The notes: generated by a model not told the origin, from the letters alone. A DNA stretch of 64,000 nucleotides from Gammaproteobacteria bacterium 45_16_T64 (GCA_002162955.1 MABD01000037.1:158031-222030); one strand, 5' to 3'. Shown: positions 52,939 to 61,791, counted from the stretch's first letter. Numbers and translations are program-made.

Positions 52939-54885
52939 ATGCAACTAAACAATGAACAATCTGCCGCAGCCCATTACCAAGGCGATGCCAAACATCTACT
53001 GATACTCGCTGGAGCGGGTACCGGAAAAACCCGCACGATCATCGGGCGCGTCCTATACCTGGTTAAACAGGGAACCCCCACCAACCGGTTATTGATGCTC
53101 ACCTTTACCCGCCGAGCAGCAAAAGAAATGCTGATGCGACTGGAGAAAGACTTAGGACCGGCGACGAAAACCATCACCGCCGGTACCTTTCATCACTTCT
53201 GTCTCCAAATCATGCGCCGAATTCCAAAAGCATTTGGCGTTGAAGATCGCGTGGTAATCGATAGAGATGACAGCAAGAGTTTAGTGCAATTGATTCGCGG
53301 CGAAGTCGTGGAAAAGAAACACCGTAAAGAGTTTCCTAAAGCCGCAATCCTACTTAATTACTTGTCCTACGCCAAAAATTGCTGCTTACCGTTATCGGAA
53401 TACCTTATCAACTTCACAGAGTTGGATGAAGAATTCTGCGCGCTCACCGAAACCATTGGTAAACGCTATGAACTACGAAAGGCCGAGCGCAAGTATTTAG
53501 ACTACGATGATATATTGCATTTATTCGTTAAAGGCATCGAAGCGAACCCTGAACTGGCGAAAAAGATTGGCGGGCTTTATCAACACATCCTCGTAGATGA
53601 GATGCAAGATACCAACCCCTTACAATGGCGTATTCTACAAGCCCTTTCCAGCGCAAATTTATTTTGCGTTGGGGATGATGCGCAATCCATTTACGCCTTT
53701 AGGGGGGCCGATTTTAAGAATATCCATTCTTTTTCAGAACGCCTGCCTGACTCCAACGTCTTTAAGTTGGAACAGAACTTCCGTAGCACTCAAGAAATCC
53801 TAGATATTTCAAACTGGCTGCTAAAAAAATCATCCATCGATTATAACAAACAACTCAGCGCTGCTCGCGGCAGTGGACTTGCACCAGCACTGATTGATTT
53901 CGAAAGTAAATTTGACGAAGCCTCATGGATTGCCAGCGACCTCAGTGAACGCAAGGATAATGATGCTAAATGGAGCGATCATATGGTATTGGTTCGCTCG
54001 GCTTGGGCGGCTAAAACACTTGAAGGCGCGTTGATAGACTCCGGCATACCTTACCGATTCGTCGGGGGAACCAGCTTATTAGAAGCCGCACATGTTAAAG
54101 ACCTACTCTCGTTATGTAGAGCAGCCCTAAACCGAACCGATGAATTAGCCTGGATTCGCTACCTTAAATGCTGGCCAAGAATCGGTGATGCCACGGCGTC
54201 AAAGATTGTTAGCGCCCTGCTTGAAGCAGACTCAGACGAAACAATTGAAGGTTTATTACGTCAAAAGATAGGAAAGAGAGAAGAAATCATTGATGGTATT
54301 CTCGCGATCCAAAGTCAGCGGAACAATCCTTCTGAGGCCATCAAACTCGGTGTTGAGATGATGGAACAAACATTCATGACACGGTATGACCGCTGGGAGT
54401 CCCGCGCAGGCGACCTTCGCTTATTGTCCGATCTTGCCCGTCGGTACAAAGACCTGCTGGGCTTTGTCGAAGCCTACACAATGGACCCGGTATCCAATTC
54501 AGAAGCCGAGAGTATCGAAGAAGATGACTTGGTCACTGTTATCACGGTACACAGCGCCAAAGGTGCAGAAGCCCCGGTTTGTTATTGCCTAGGAGTGCAA
54601 CCAGGTGCTTATCCACATATTCGTAGCCTAGGGGATAGAGACGCAGAAGAGGAGGAGCGTCGAGTACTTTACGTTGCGTTTACTCGCGCACAAGATGAGT
54701 TAATTATCACCCGATGCGGTGATGAAAGCCGCACTCTGTTCCATGGTGGCTCCTATGTGCATAGCGCAGGCGAGTCCTACTTTTTAGAGTTTCTACCGCC
54801 GGAATTGGTATCACACGAGCAATATGGATATGGCCTCGCGCTGGGCGGAGGTTCTGTGCTAGACGAATTATTAGACTTCGAATAA
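52939..54885 (+). CDS. UvrD/Rep-type ATP-dependent DNA helicase
   Basis: The 648-residue protein contains the superfamily 1 helicase motifs: I AGAGTGKTRTI, II ILVDEMQDTN, III GDDAQSIYAFRGAD, IV LEQNFRST, V VITVHSAKGAEAP and VI RRVLYVAFTRAQDEL. It starts with a Q motif-like LNNEQSAAA. The 3'-5' translocase is likely active. Length and the lack of a long C-terminal tail make it shorter than UvrD or RecB and similar to the UvrD-like proteins of unassigned role. The stop overlaps the convergent GIY-YIG gene by 15 bp. Confidence 0.92.
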   Translation: MQLNNEQSAAAHYQGDAKHLLILAGAGTGKTRTIIGRVLYLVKQGTPTNRLLMLTFTRRAAKEMLMRLEKDLGPATKTITAGTFHHFCLQIMRRIPKAFGVEDRVVIDRDDSKSLVQLIRGEVVEKKHRKEFPKAAILLNYLSYAKNCCLPLSEYLINFTELDEEFCALTETIGKRYELRKAERKYLDYDDILHLFVKGIEANPELAKKIGGLYQHILVDEMQDTNPLQWRILQALSSANLFCVGDDAQSIYAFRGADFKNIHSFSERLPDSNVFKLEQNFRSTQEILDISNWLLKKSSIDYNKQLSAARGSGLAPALIDFESKFDEASWIASDLSERKDNDAKWSDHMVLVRSAWAAKTLEGALIDSGIPYRFVGGTSLLEAAHVKDLLSLCRAALNRTDELAWIRYLKCWPRIGDATASKIVSALLEADSDETIEGLLRQKIGKREEIIDGILAIQSQRNNPSEAIKLGVEMMEQTFMTRYDRWESRAGDLRLLSDLARRYKDLLGFVEAYTMDPVSNSEAESIEEDDLVTVITVHSAKGAEAPVCYCLGVQPGAYPHIRSLGDRDAEEEERRVLYVAFTRAQDELIITRCGDESRTLFHGGSYVHSAGESYFLEFLPPELVSHEQYGYGLALGGGSVLDELLDFE

Positions 54886-55146
54886 CGTCATCTTTTTCTT
54901 TCTCGAAAAAGACTTTATCTCCGCCTCTCGCTTACTCGCACTGCTGCGGTCATGGCCTGATTCACTATAGACAACTTCAACGGGCTTTCTTCCATAAAAA
55001 TATTTTGCCCCTTTTCCATTCTCATGCTGCTCAAAGCGACGAGGGACATCAGTGGTAATACCTGTGTAGTACGAGCTGTCACTACACAGGATAATGTACA
55101 CCCACCACTGCGGATCACACTTATCTATATCATTCTTCTCGCTCAT
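54871..55146 (-). CDS. GIY-YIG nuclease-fold protein (UPF0213 type)
   Basis: The 91-residue protein is a bare GIY-YIG domain: WWVYIILCSDSSYYTGITTD has the Tyr-Ile and Tyr-Thr-Gly pair, DVPRRFEQHENG the Arg, and SKREAEIK the metal-binding Glu, as in YhbQ-like proteins. These are small structure-specific DNases. It overlaps the patatin gene by 4 bp upstream (its start within the patatin stop) and the convergent helicase by 15 bp, so it is likely the last gene of a patatin-led unit. Confidence 0.88.
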   Translation of the reverse strand: MSEKNDIDKCDPQWWVYIILCSDSSYYTGITTDVPRRFEQHENGKGAKYFYGRKPVEVVYSESGHDRSSASKREAEIKSFSRKKKMTLFEV

Positions 55147-56690
55147 ACCGCCAAATTTTTAGTAGAAGAGCCGGAACCTATATCTGTCACTTTGGGGTCC
55201 GTATTATTCTGATCCCCACGGTCTTTACCCACAAGTTCACTGCGATGATTACGACCATGATATTTGGCATAGCACTTTTCATAACACCGCGCTAACACAC
55301 GGCTTATACGCGTGTGATTTCTGATCTTCGCCAGGTTTGGCCACGTTGATTTCTCCCCCGTCAAAATGAAATCATGGATTTCTTCATCCGTGGGATTTGC
55401 CATAACCTTTAAGTATTTCTTTAACGGAAAGTCAGGGTGCAAATTAATATCCCCAAGGTAATCCTGTCCCAATAGCGCATCAGCTCGATCCATCCAAAAG
55501 CGCAGCTTTCTGTTTTGGGTATGCTTTCGCGTCACAGAAATGACTTGATGCCACTGAGCATGAATACTAGAAGATGCAAAATCTAGCATCATAGGTACGA
55601 ACCCAGACTTTATGCGATTTGAAACAAAAGGTAATACATGAGGGTTAGCCTGACTAACAATAAAATGGTTTGCGTTAAACAATCGACCAATACGCGCCAT
55701 CGGTATATCGGTACTGACCCCACCATCTGCCCATAGCTCAGTTTCCATGAAGGGAACGATGTTACCTTCGGCATCCTTAGCTTTCAGCTGCACAGGAGCG
55801 AATACGCCAGGAATAGAGCAGGATGCTTGACATGCATACGCGACCAGTACATCAGGCGCAGTCTTGTAGTTCAGTAAGCGTGCTTTCTGACCTGCACGAG
55901 TAGGAGAGACCGTAATACTAATTGCTCGCCCCGTCAGCTTATACGCTTCCAGGAAAGTCAATTCAGGAATATTATTCGAAACACACTGCAACAGTTGATC
56001 TGATTCCAATAGTGTTTTATTCGAGAATACGTCTTGTATTGAGTAATGCTTTATCGGGCTAAAGTCGTTATCTTCAGGAACACTTAATTTCTGTAGCAGC
56101 TCACTGTCAGAATGAGTCCCCACCAATCCCGTGACGATTGCACCCATGCTAGTGCCAGAAATTACCGGTGGTAACAGCCCCTGTTCCAGCAGCGCTTTGA
56201 TAATACCAAGATGATATATACCAAAAGCTCCACCGCCACTTAGCATAAGCGCACTACGACCAAAATTGTTACGTGCATTTCTAAACAGTTTAAGTTTCTT
56301 TTCATCGTTGATAAAATCAAAATCCGTATCGCACAAATACTCCAATGTGCTTTCCACTTCATCCAGATATTGTTCCACCAAGTACTTAGTACCGACTAAC
56401 GATGTGTCGTAAAGATGGGAGTCTGTTAATTCACCCAATGTTCTATGCAGACTTTCTTGCAAATACGGCACTAGCAAATCGTATCGACACTTTTCTTTGT
56501 ATTCCGCCAAGACATCTATCTGTTCTTGAAGCAACTGATAAGGGTAGTAACCAGACGCATCCTTTTCTCGCCATCGACTGTGGCCTTCCAGTGCATCAAT
56601 TTCTTCTGCGTTACTTAACCAATCGTCAAATGTGGTTGCGTTGTCCAGCGCCTCATAACAGGCTGCAAGATGCCGATAATTGGATTTCAC
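55143..56690 (-). CDS. Patatin-like phospholipase with DUF3336 domain
   Basis: The N-terminal region (about 10-140) fits the DUF3336 helical domain. The patatin core has the oxyanion loop LSGGGAFGIYHLG, the Ser elbow GTSMGAI (near residue 181) and the second catalytic Asp in ADGGVSTDIP, so the Ser-Asp dyad is complete. This combination occurs in triacylglycerol lipase/acyltransferase-like patatins; acyl hydrolase activity on phospholipid or neutral lipid is likely. GTG 56690 has GGGGG-TAGTA upstream. It overlaps the GIY-YIG gene by 4 bp. It starts 24 bp after the DUF4124/metallopeptidase-like gene, so those genes may form one unit. Confidence 0.9.
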   Translation of the reverse strand: MKSNYRHLAACYEALDNATTFDDWLSNAEEIDALEGHSRWREKDASGYYPYQLLQEQIDVLAEYKEKCRYDLLVPYLQESLHRTLGELTDSHLYDTSLVGTKYLVEQYLDEVESTLEYLCDTDFDFINDEKKLKLFRNARNNFGRSALMLSGGGAFGIYHLGIIKALLEQGLLPPVISGTSMGAIVTGLVGTHSDSELLQKLSVPEDNDFSPIKHYSIQDVFSNKTLLESDQLLQCVSNNIPELTFLEAYKLTGRAISITVSPTRAGQKARLLNYKTAPDVLVAYACQASCSIPGVFAPVQLKAKDAEGNIVPFMETELWADGGVSTDIPMARIGRLFNANHFIVSQANPHVLPFVSNRIKSGFVPMMLDFASSSIHAQWHQVISVTRKHTQNRKLRFWMDRADALLGQDYLGDINLHPDFPLKKYLKVMANPTDEEIHDFILTGEKSTWPNLAKIRNHTRISRVLARCYEKCYAKYHGRNHRSELVGKDRGDQNNTDPKVTDIGSGSSTKNLAV

Positions 56691-56714
56691 TACTACCCCC
56701 TACTGCAATTCGAA

Positions 56715-57836
56715 TTAATACCGGTGACGTTGAAAGTCGTCAGAGATGATGGCGACACGCCAACGCTCTGTAAAGGATTTTATCCCGCCAACATAATGCT
56801 GCTCGATAAAATCTAATGTATCTACCGGCTGGCAATAATTTGCTGCCATATGTGTCATTAAGGATTTCATGGTTTCTCTGCCCAATGAATCCTGCATCAT
56901 AAAATGTACGATGGACCATGCCATCGCATACATCATGCTTTGATCGTAGTCACGCCACGCCCTACCTTTAATCGCAAGATACTCACTGGGCATTAACAAT
57001 TCGTCATTAGCCAACTTATCTTTCAATAAGGCAATATGGTGTGAAGACGGCTCCACTGTTTTGCTTTGCCCTTCAATCTTAAGTCGCTCGAAGTACTCCG
57101 ACAATCCCTCATTAAACCAGGTTGGCGTACGACCATATAAGCCGGCATTAATAACGTGGGTTGCTTCGTGTCGACCAATCGCCCGAGTATCGGAAGCATC
57201 AACTTGGGCCATGACGACAGCCTCATCCAGCGAAGGCTTGTAAAAACCTGATGACGTTGTAAGGCCAGGAACATGCTTTTCACGATAAAGATCAAAGGCT
57301 TCCTGATCATTAAACACTTTTACATTCAATTCTACTTGTTTAATGTATTGATCTGGTAACCAGCGAGATAGCACAAAGTACAGCTGACGCAGATCCGCAG
57401 AAAGCCGATCATGTAAGAACGGCGGCAGACTGCCCCCCGCAGACGCCACCGACATCCTAAAATACTGTTTTTCCATTGCATACCGATCGCTCAAATTTTC
57501 AGCAGAAAGTCCCTTTGGCTTATCACCATAGTGTACCTTTCCTTCTGCATCGACCCATTTGAATACCTGGCCTTGGACCTCGACATCAGATGTTTTACGT
57601 GTTTTTGGGGTGTAACACGCTGTCATGTGGGTTTCAAAGCTCTCGATGACCTCCTCCACTCGCTGACGCCCCTGTTCTAGCGGGATAACTACCACACCAG
57701 GCACAATCCTAGCTAGCTTAGGCATACCCAACGCATCAAACAGCAAGTTGCGCTTTTCGACAGACATACGACTCATAACAAACGACAAGAGTAGAGACAA
57801 AACCAGGACAATTAGAAAAGAGGGTCTTACTTTCAC
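56715..57836 (-). CDS. Exported DUF4124 and metallopeptidase-like protein
   Basis: The 373-residue protein has an N-terminal membrane segment (SFLIVLVLSLLLSFVM) and a DUF4124-like module (about 105-140; VFKWVDAEGKVHYGDKP). It then has a gluzincin-type peptidase core with HEATH near residue 227 and NEGLSEYFE about 20 residues later, giving His-Glu-x-x-His and a third Glu ligand. That layout fits the peptidase MA-like superfamily. It is probably anchored in the inner membrane facing the periplasm. GTG 57836 has AAGGTG at seven-base spacing, but that site lies within a hairpin. It is the first gene of a unit with patatin and GIY-YIG. Confidence 0.75.
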   Translation of the reverse strand: MKVRPSFLIVLVLSLLLSFVMSRMSVEKRNLLFDALGMPKLARIVPGVVVIPLEQGRQRVEEVIESFETHMTACYTPKTRKTSDVEVQGQVFKWVDAEGKVHYGDKPKGLSAENLSDRYAMEKQYFRMSVASAGGSLPPFLHDRLSADLRQLYFVLSRWLPDQYIKQVELNVKVFNDQEAFDLYREKHVPGLTTSSGFYKPSLDEAVVMAQVDASDTRAIGRHEATHVINAGLYGRTPTWFNEGLSEYFERLKIEGQSKTVEPSSHHIALLKDKLANDELLMPSEYLAIKGRAWRDYDQSMMYAMAWSIVHFMMQDSLGRETMKSLMTHMAANYCQPVDTLDFIEQHYVGGIKSFTERWRVAIISDDFQRHRY

Positions 57837-57896
57837 AAAAAAACACCTTACAACACTGATATCAACTCACGAAGATCTCAGTATAGTAAGGTGTTT
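57837..57896 (-). terminator. Hairpin with T-run between His-rich and DUF4124 genes; contains a ribosome binding site
   Basis: AAACACCTTAC (57841-57851) and GTAAGGTGTTT (57886-57896) pair over 11 bp, with an inner ACTGA/TCAGT stem. On the minus strand the stem ends in a T-run, so it can end the His-rich gene's transcript. The same arm holds the AAGGTG ribosome binding site of the next gene. Confidence 0.75.
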
Positions 57897-57932
57897 GAAG
57901 AATAAGAAGGTCGGCACAACCCCATCTATAGT

Positions 57933-58475
57933 CTAAAAGTTTCTAACTGAGACATACCCCTCACTACTGCCATTTCGCGAATAATGCCGTGAATTTTGGC
58001 GTTTATCTTGGCTATGACGCTTGTCCTGGCTATAACGAGGCTTCTCGTTGTAATAATGATGGGTCTCACTTTGACGATGATGCTTACGATAGTGCTTATG
58101 GTGACCTCGGTCAGAATGGTGACTGACATAACGCTTATGGTGGTTATGATTGTAACCATGGTTATGGCGATTATTGTGACGATGCTTGTGTCTATTGTTG
58201 TGACCGTAATGATTATTATGAGAGGTCCTCACCGGATGATGCTTATAACAGCGGTGATCCCCATGGTAATGGTGATCTCGATGACGCTTCCTATGCCCTT
58301 CGGCAAGCGCTAGCCCTACCACTACGGTACCAATTATCGCACCGGCGACCACCTCATTAGCAATATTATCATGACGAGCATAACTTGAACTGGCCGCTCC
58401 GCCACAGAGTATTGCAACAATGAAGGTAACTACGCTCTTTCGACTGAATCGGTTAAATACTGTTTTACTCGTCAT
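57933..58475 (-). CDS. Exported histidine-rich protein of unknown function
   Basis: A signal peptide-like start (KSVVTFIVAILCGGAASSSYA) is followed by a glycine-containing hydrophobic stretch (VVAGAIIGTVVVGLALAEG) and then a C-terminal tract with about 30 His among 180 residues, mixed with Arg, Asn, Tyr and Lys. Such tails usually bind divalent metals. I do not recognise the family. ATG 58475 has GGAG at seven-base spacing, so the upstream ATG at 58481 is unlikely. It is followed by a terminator hairpin and stands 176 bp from the divergent GlyGly-CTERM gene. Metal binding is an inference from composition alone. Confidence 0.75.
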   Translation of the reverse strand: MTSKTVFNRFSRKSVVTFIVAILCGGAASSSYARHDNIANEVVAGAIIGTVVVGLALAEGHRKRHRDHHYHGDHRCYKHHPVRTSHNNHYGHNNRHKHRHNNRHNHGYNHNHHKRYVSHHSDRGHHKHYRKHHRQSETHHYYNEKPRYSQDKRHSQDKRQNSRHYSRNGSSEGYVSVRNF

Positions 58476-58651
58476 GATCATTCTCCTTTTTGGATGCTGA
58501 AACCAGATTACTCCCCCATCCCTGAACCGAAACTGAACAACCTAAACGCAAGCTAAAACATTCATATTTTAGTTATCACGCCATTCAGCATCGATTCAGA
58601 TTGAGCCTGTTTAAATGGAATTATTGAAACACATCAACAGGAAGACACACC

Positions 58652-59800
58652 ATGAACACCCATGCCAATAACCTATCCATACTACCGCTACTAACACTGA
58701 TCACACTCATCATTGGGAGTTCATTCTTAACTAGCCGTGCTGCTTTTGCGATCGAAACAGCAGTAATTAAAGAGGTGTTATTAACAAGTAACAGTAAATC
58801 TTCTGGCGGCATAGCCCTCTCCTCTCCTCAGGCAAAAGCGGCCAAAAAAGAATCCGACAACAGAGCGAATAAAGCATCGCATTTAGCCAGTAGCACCACG
58901 TGGATATATGACGCCGACTTTGACTACATCACTGACAACGACGGCGATGGGTATTACCATCGATTCCGAGTCACATTTGACGCAGACACTAATTTTATTA
59001 ATGATCGTATCTATGCAAAGTTATATCTTGATAACCGTCACGAAGAGCACCTGTACTACGTTAGCGACGACTTCACTATAATTGGGAATGCATCATCAGA
59101 TCGCTATGAGGTCACCACGTCACTCACCGACGGATACGATAGAGATGTATACGATATAAGAATCGACATATTTGATGCTTTTACCCATGAACGATTGGAC
59201 AGTATAAGCGCAAACGACGATGATGATTTATATGGCCGATTCTTAGAAGAAATAGATTTAGATTCTGACGCGACGGTATTCACTATCCAGGAGTTATCCA
59301 TTGCGTTAACAGGAGACTTCGACAATGACGGATTTTATCCAGAGTTAGAAGTCACCGTTGATGCCGATGTATCTTTTGGATCGGAATGGGTTGAATTATC
59401 AGTGTTTATCATCGATCGCTTTCAAAATACAACCAAACTATATCAGACTGATGAGTACCTTATTACGGGCTTTCAATCGGCAGACAAAGAGGTTTCCGAT
59501 GTATCACTTGATGCAGGGTATGAGGCTGATACCTACCACATAAGAGCAGAATTACGACAAGCGAGCACCGGCGCATTGCTTGCCACATCGGATACCACGC
59601 GTAGCAACGGTCTATCAATAGAGAGCAAGGAATACGACAATTATGACGAATACGATGACGGGCATAGTGATGGATACAACGATGGACACTACAGCTCTAC
59701 ATCAGAAGGGCACGGCGGATCATTTGGAACCATTGCTATATTGTCCCTCGGCATATTTGCATTTATTCGAAAGCGCCGACTAAAAAAGACAATGGTTTAA
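58652..59800 (+). CDS. GlyGly-CTERM (choice-of-anchor H-like) exported surface protein
   Basis: The 382-residue protein has a signal peptide (LPLLTLITLIIGSSFLTSRAAFA) and two repeats of a DADFDY-type acidic beta module: TDNDGDGYYHRFRVTFDAD and TGDFDNDGFYPELEVTVDAD, about 130 residues apart. These Asp-rich loops may bind calcium. It ends in an Asp/Gly/Ser-rich linker, then GHGGSFGTIAILSLGIFAFIRKRR: a Gly-Gly, hydrophobic helix and basic tail typical of GlyGly-CTERM sorting signals that rhombosortase cuts before type II secretion. The layout fits the 'choice-of-anchor H' annotation group. AGGAAG lies eight bases before ATG 58652. No rhombosortase gene is in the window. Confidence 0.8.
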   Translation: MNTHANNLSILPLLTLITLIIGSSFLTSRAAFAIETAVIKEVLLTSNSKSSGGIALSSPQAKAAKKESDNRANKASHLASSTTWIYDADFDYITDNDGDGYYHRFRVTFDADTNFINDRIYAKLYLDNRHEEHLYYVSDDFTIIGNASSDRYEVTTSLTDGYDRDVYDIRIDIFDAFTHERLDSISANDDDDLYGRFLEEIDLDSDATVFTIQELSIALTGDFDNDGFYPELEVTVDADVSFGSEWVELSVFIIDRFQNTTKLYQTDEYLITGFQSADKEVSDVSLDAGYEADTYHIRAELRQASTGALLATSDTTRSNGLSIESKEYDNYDEYDDGHSDGYNDGHYSSTSEGHGGSFGTIAILSLGIFAFIRKRRLKKTMV

Positions 59801-59828
59801 GAAAATACTGACTTGAATCCCATAACAA

Positions 59829-59856
59829 GCATGCAGACAAGTACTGCTCTGCATGC
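59829..59856. terminator. Inverted repeat between convergent genes, possible terminator
   Basis: GCATGCAGA (59829-59837) and TCTGCATGC (59848-59856) form a perfect 9-bp stem with a 10-base loop, midway between the GlyGly-CTERM and SRPBCC genes. No clear T-run follows on either strand. Confidence 0.45.
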
Positions 59857-59879
59857 CTACCCTTCCTATCAACACACCT

Positions 59880-60332
59880 TTAGTGATGAGCTTCCAACAT
59901 ACTTTTTAATTGACCTACCGCCACTTTGGCACGTTTACTCATCACCCACCGAAAAATTGGCAATACCACCCAGGAAAAAACAGCACTTTCATTTCGACTA
60001 AACATCGACCAAGACATGTGACAGCGACTATCATCAATCGGCTCCACGCGCATTTCCATTCTTGGCATGAGTGGCTTAAACCGACCCTCAGTCGCAATAA
60101 AGTGCTCTTCTAGCTCTTTAACAGTAATGTGTATTTTCTGCTTTCCCGTAACAGGTATATCGACAGTCTCTATATACGTTTTCCCAACAATATTATCTGC
60201 ATTACGCTGCTCTGACTGAATATCGACAACCCCAGGGAACCAACGCCCAAAATTTTCTAAGTCAGAAATAAAGGAAAATACATCAGCGGCTTTGACGTTT
60301 ATATTGATTTGTTCTTGAGCTAATAATTTCAT
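59880..60332 (-). CDS. SRPBCC-family (START-like) ligand-binding protein
   Basis: The 150-residue protein has the SRPBCC opening pattern: INVKAADVFSFISDLENFGRWFPGV, with repeated alternating strands and the C-terminal long helix region (VVLPIFRWVMSKRAKVAVGQLKSMLE). Members bind hydrophobic molecules or act as cyclases, and the substrate is not predictable. ATG 60332 has GGAATGACC upstream and is preferred to ATG 60338, which lies too close to the GGA. Not linked to the NRPS-PKS region. Confidence 0.82.
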   Translation of the reverse strand: MKLLAQEQININVKAADVFSFISDLENFGRWFPGVVDIQSEQRNADNIVGKTYIETVDIPVTGKQKIHITVKELEEHFIATEGRFKPLMPRMEMRVEPIDDSRCHMSWSMFSRNESAVFSWVVLPIFRWVMSKRAKVAVGQLKSMLEAHH

Positions 60333-60424
60333 GGTCATTCCTTGATAACACGATTGCTAGTCACTCGTTAATAGGGGCAACGTTGAAAAATTCAATCGCT
60401 ATTCATCAACCAGAGGCATCACGT

Positions 60425-61135
60425 TTAAAACGAGGTCAAATGAATTTCCTTATCGGTGAGCTCCCGACTTTCACCAGGCTGCAAATTCTCATCCAAACAC
60501 ACAGGCCCTATTGATACGCGATGCAACGATACCACTGGATTCCTAAATCGCCCAAACATTCGCTTAATCTGGTGATAACGCCCTTCCACCAATCGTAGCT
60601 CAGCCACATACTCGCTCACAATTCGCAATGTCACGGGTCGAGTCGTGATGTCTTCATAGGCGAAATACATACCGGCTGCAAACGCTGTAACATAATCATC
60701 CGTTATAGGTTTAGCCACCTCTACTCGATATATCTTTTCGACATTATTCTGTGGTAACGATAACGCACTCGACCACTCACCATTATTCGTCAATAGCAAT
60801 AGTCCGGTTGAATGCAAATCTAATCTCCCAGCAATATGCAACCCAGACGAGCTCTCTCCTCCCAATAAATCCATTACGGTAGGGTGTTCAAGATCCTTTG
60901 TTGCACTCACCACTCCTGCTGGCTTATACAACATCAAATAGCGGGCTGTATTTTCTTGCAACACGGTGTTATCGCACACCACCGTCGAGAATTCATTTAC
61001 CTGCTGATGAATATCACGCGCGGTAATCCCATCAACCGTCACAATACCCCGCGCTAGCATCAGGCGAACATCACCACGCTTCACCCGTAATTTACTGCTA
61101 ATAAATCGATCTAATCGGGAACGCTTAGCCGCCAC
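60425..61135 (-). CDS. RsuA-family rRNA pseudouridine synthase
   Basis: The 236-residue protein has an N-terminal S4 RNA-binding domain (SRLDRFISSKLRVKRGDVRLMLARGIVTVDG) and a pseudouridine synthase core with the catalytic Asp in GRLDLHSTGLLLLTN and the KIYRVEV and GRYHQIKRMFG segments. It resembles RsuA/RluB/RluE/RluF enzymes; RsuA (16S rRNA U516) is the closest by size. GTG 61135 has GAGG nine bases upstream. It follows arfB by 14 bp and is likely co-transcribed, both being ribosome-linked. Confidence 0.88.
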   Translation of the reverse strand: MAAKRSRLDRFISSKLRVKRGDVRLMLARGIVTVDGITARDIHQQVNEFSTVVCDNTVLQENTARYLMLYKPAGVVSATKDLEHPTVMDLLGGESSSGLHIAGRLDLHSTGLLLLTNNGEWSSALSLPQNNVEKIYRVEVAKPITDDYVTAFAAGMYFAYEDITTRPVTLRIVSEYVAELRLVEGRYHQIKRMFGRFRNPVVSLHRVSIGPVCLDENLQPGESRELTDKEIHLTSF

Positions 61136-61149
61136 TTTCTCGCCCCTCG

Positions 61150-61563
61150 TTACTCAGAGACTCTGCCTCTAAGGGCTTTCGTTTTCCCCCTTTGAGTTTT
61201 ACTGTCCACCCGTCGTTTCTGCGACCCTTTTGTGGGCTTTGTGGCTCGCCGTGCTTTTTGCACAACCGCTGCCGACTTAACTAACTCCTGTAGACGCAAT
61301 AGTGCATCCTCTCTATTCTTTTCTTGGGTCCGATACTGTTGAGCTTTGATGATAATCACGCCATCTTTCGTTATCCGACGATCCCTAAGCGCAAGCAACT
61401 GCTGCTTGTAAAATTCCGGTAACGTAGAGGCTTTAATATCGAAGCGGAGATGAATCGCTGACGACACCTTATTCACATTTTGTCCACCGCTGCCTTGAGC
61501 TCGAATCGCTGACAACTCCATCTCATCATCGGGAATAGAGACATTTAATGAGATTTTTAACAC
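61150..61563 (-). CDS. arfB: Alternative ribosome-rescue factor ArfB
   Basis: This 137-residue protein is a YaeJ/ICT1-type peptidyl-tRNA hydrolase: the GGQ motif at residues 26-28 (AQGSGGQNVNK) and a Lys/Arg-rich C-terminal tail (KKA-type; SQKRRVDSKTQRGKTKALRG) that enters the empty mRNA channel. ArfB frees stalled ribosomes without stop-codon recognition. GTG 61563 with AAGG ten bases upstream. It lies 14 bp upstream of the RsuA-family gene. The KamA-family gene is divergent 278 bp away. Confidence 0.93.
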   Translation of the reverse strand: MLKISLNVSIPDDEMELSAIRAQGSGGQNVNKVSSAIHLRFDIKASTLPEFYKQQLLALRDRRITKDGVIIIKAQQYRTQEKNREDALLRLQELVKSAAVVQKARRATKPTKGSQKRRVDSKTQRGKTKALRGRVSE

Positions 61564-61713
61564 AAGACTTCTACCTTAAAACATTACAAAATGAAGGGAT
61601 AATGGAGTGTACTACAAGTCCAAACAACAACGAATATGACCACGGTGAAATCTAATGCTCAATTGTGAAGGTGTTCTATGGTAAACTACCGCGCTTTCTC
61701 AGGTTGATTATTT

Positions 61714-61791
61714 ACTCTGGACCCTAAACCGAACGCAGGCTGGCGCTTCTAGCCGTTTCCATGCCTAGGTCCTTAAGGAAACCTGCAGAGT
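61714..61791 (+). promoter_or_regulatory. Candidate structured leader upstream of the KamA-family gene
   Basis: Within about 80 bases there are several complementary segments: ACTCT (61714-61718) with AGAGT (61787-61791); GGACC (61719-61723) with GGTCC (61768-61772); GCAGG (61735-61739) with CCTGC (61782-61786); GGCT (61738-61741) with AGCC (61751-61754). Some pairings exclude each other, which could permit alternative folds. No known riboswitch consensus is recognised; the region is about 50 bp upstream of the ATG. Confidence 0.35.

Noticed and set aside
57996..58313. A 105-codon plus-strand frame opposite the His-rich gene, made almost only of Met, Val, Ile, Leu and Thr
   Set aside because: It is the complement of repetitive His, Asn and Tyr codons, which yields Met/Val-rich nonsense; the His-rich gene has a proper signal peptide and ribosome binding site.
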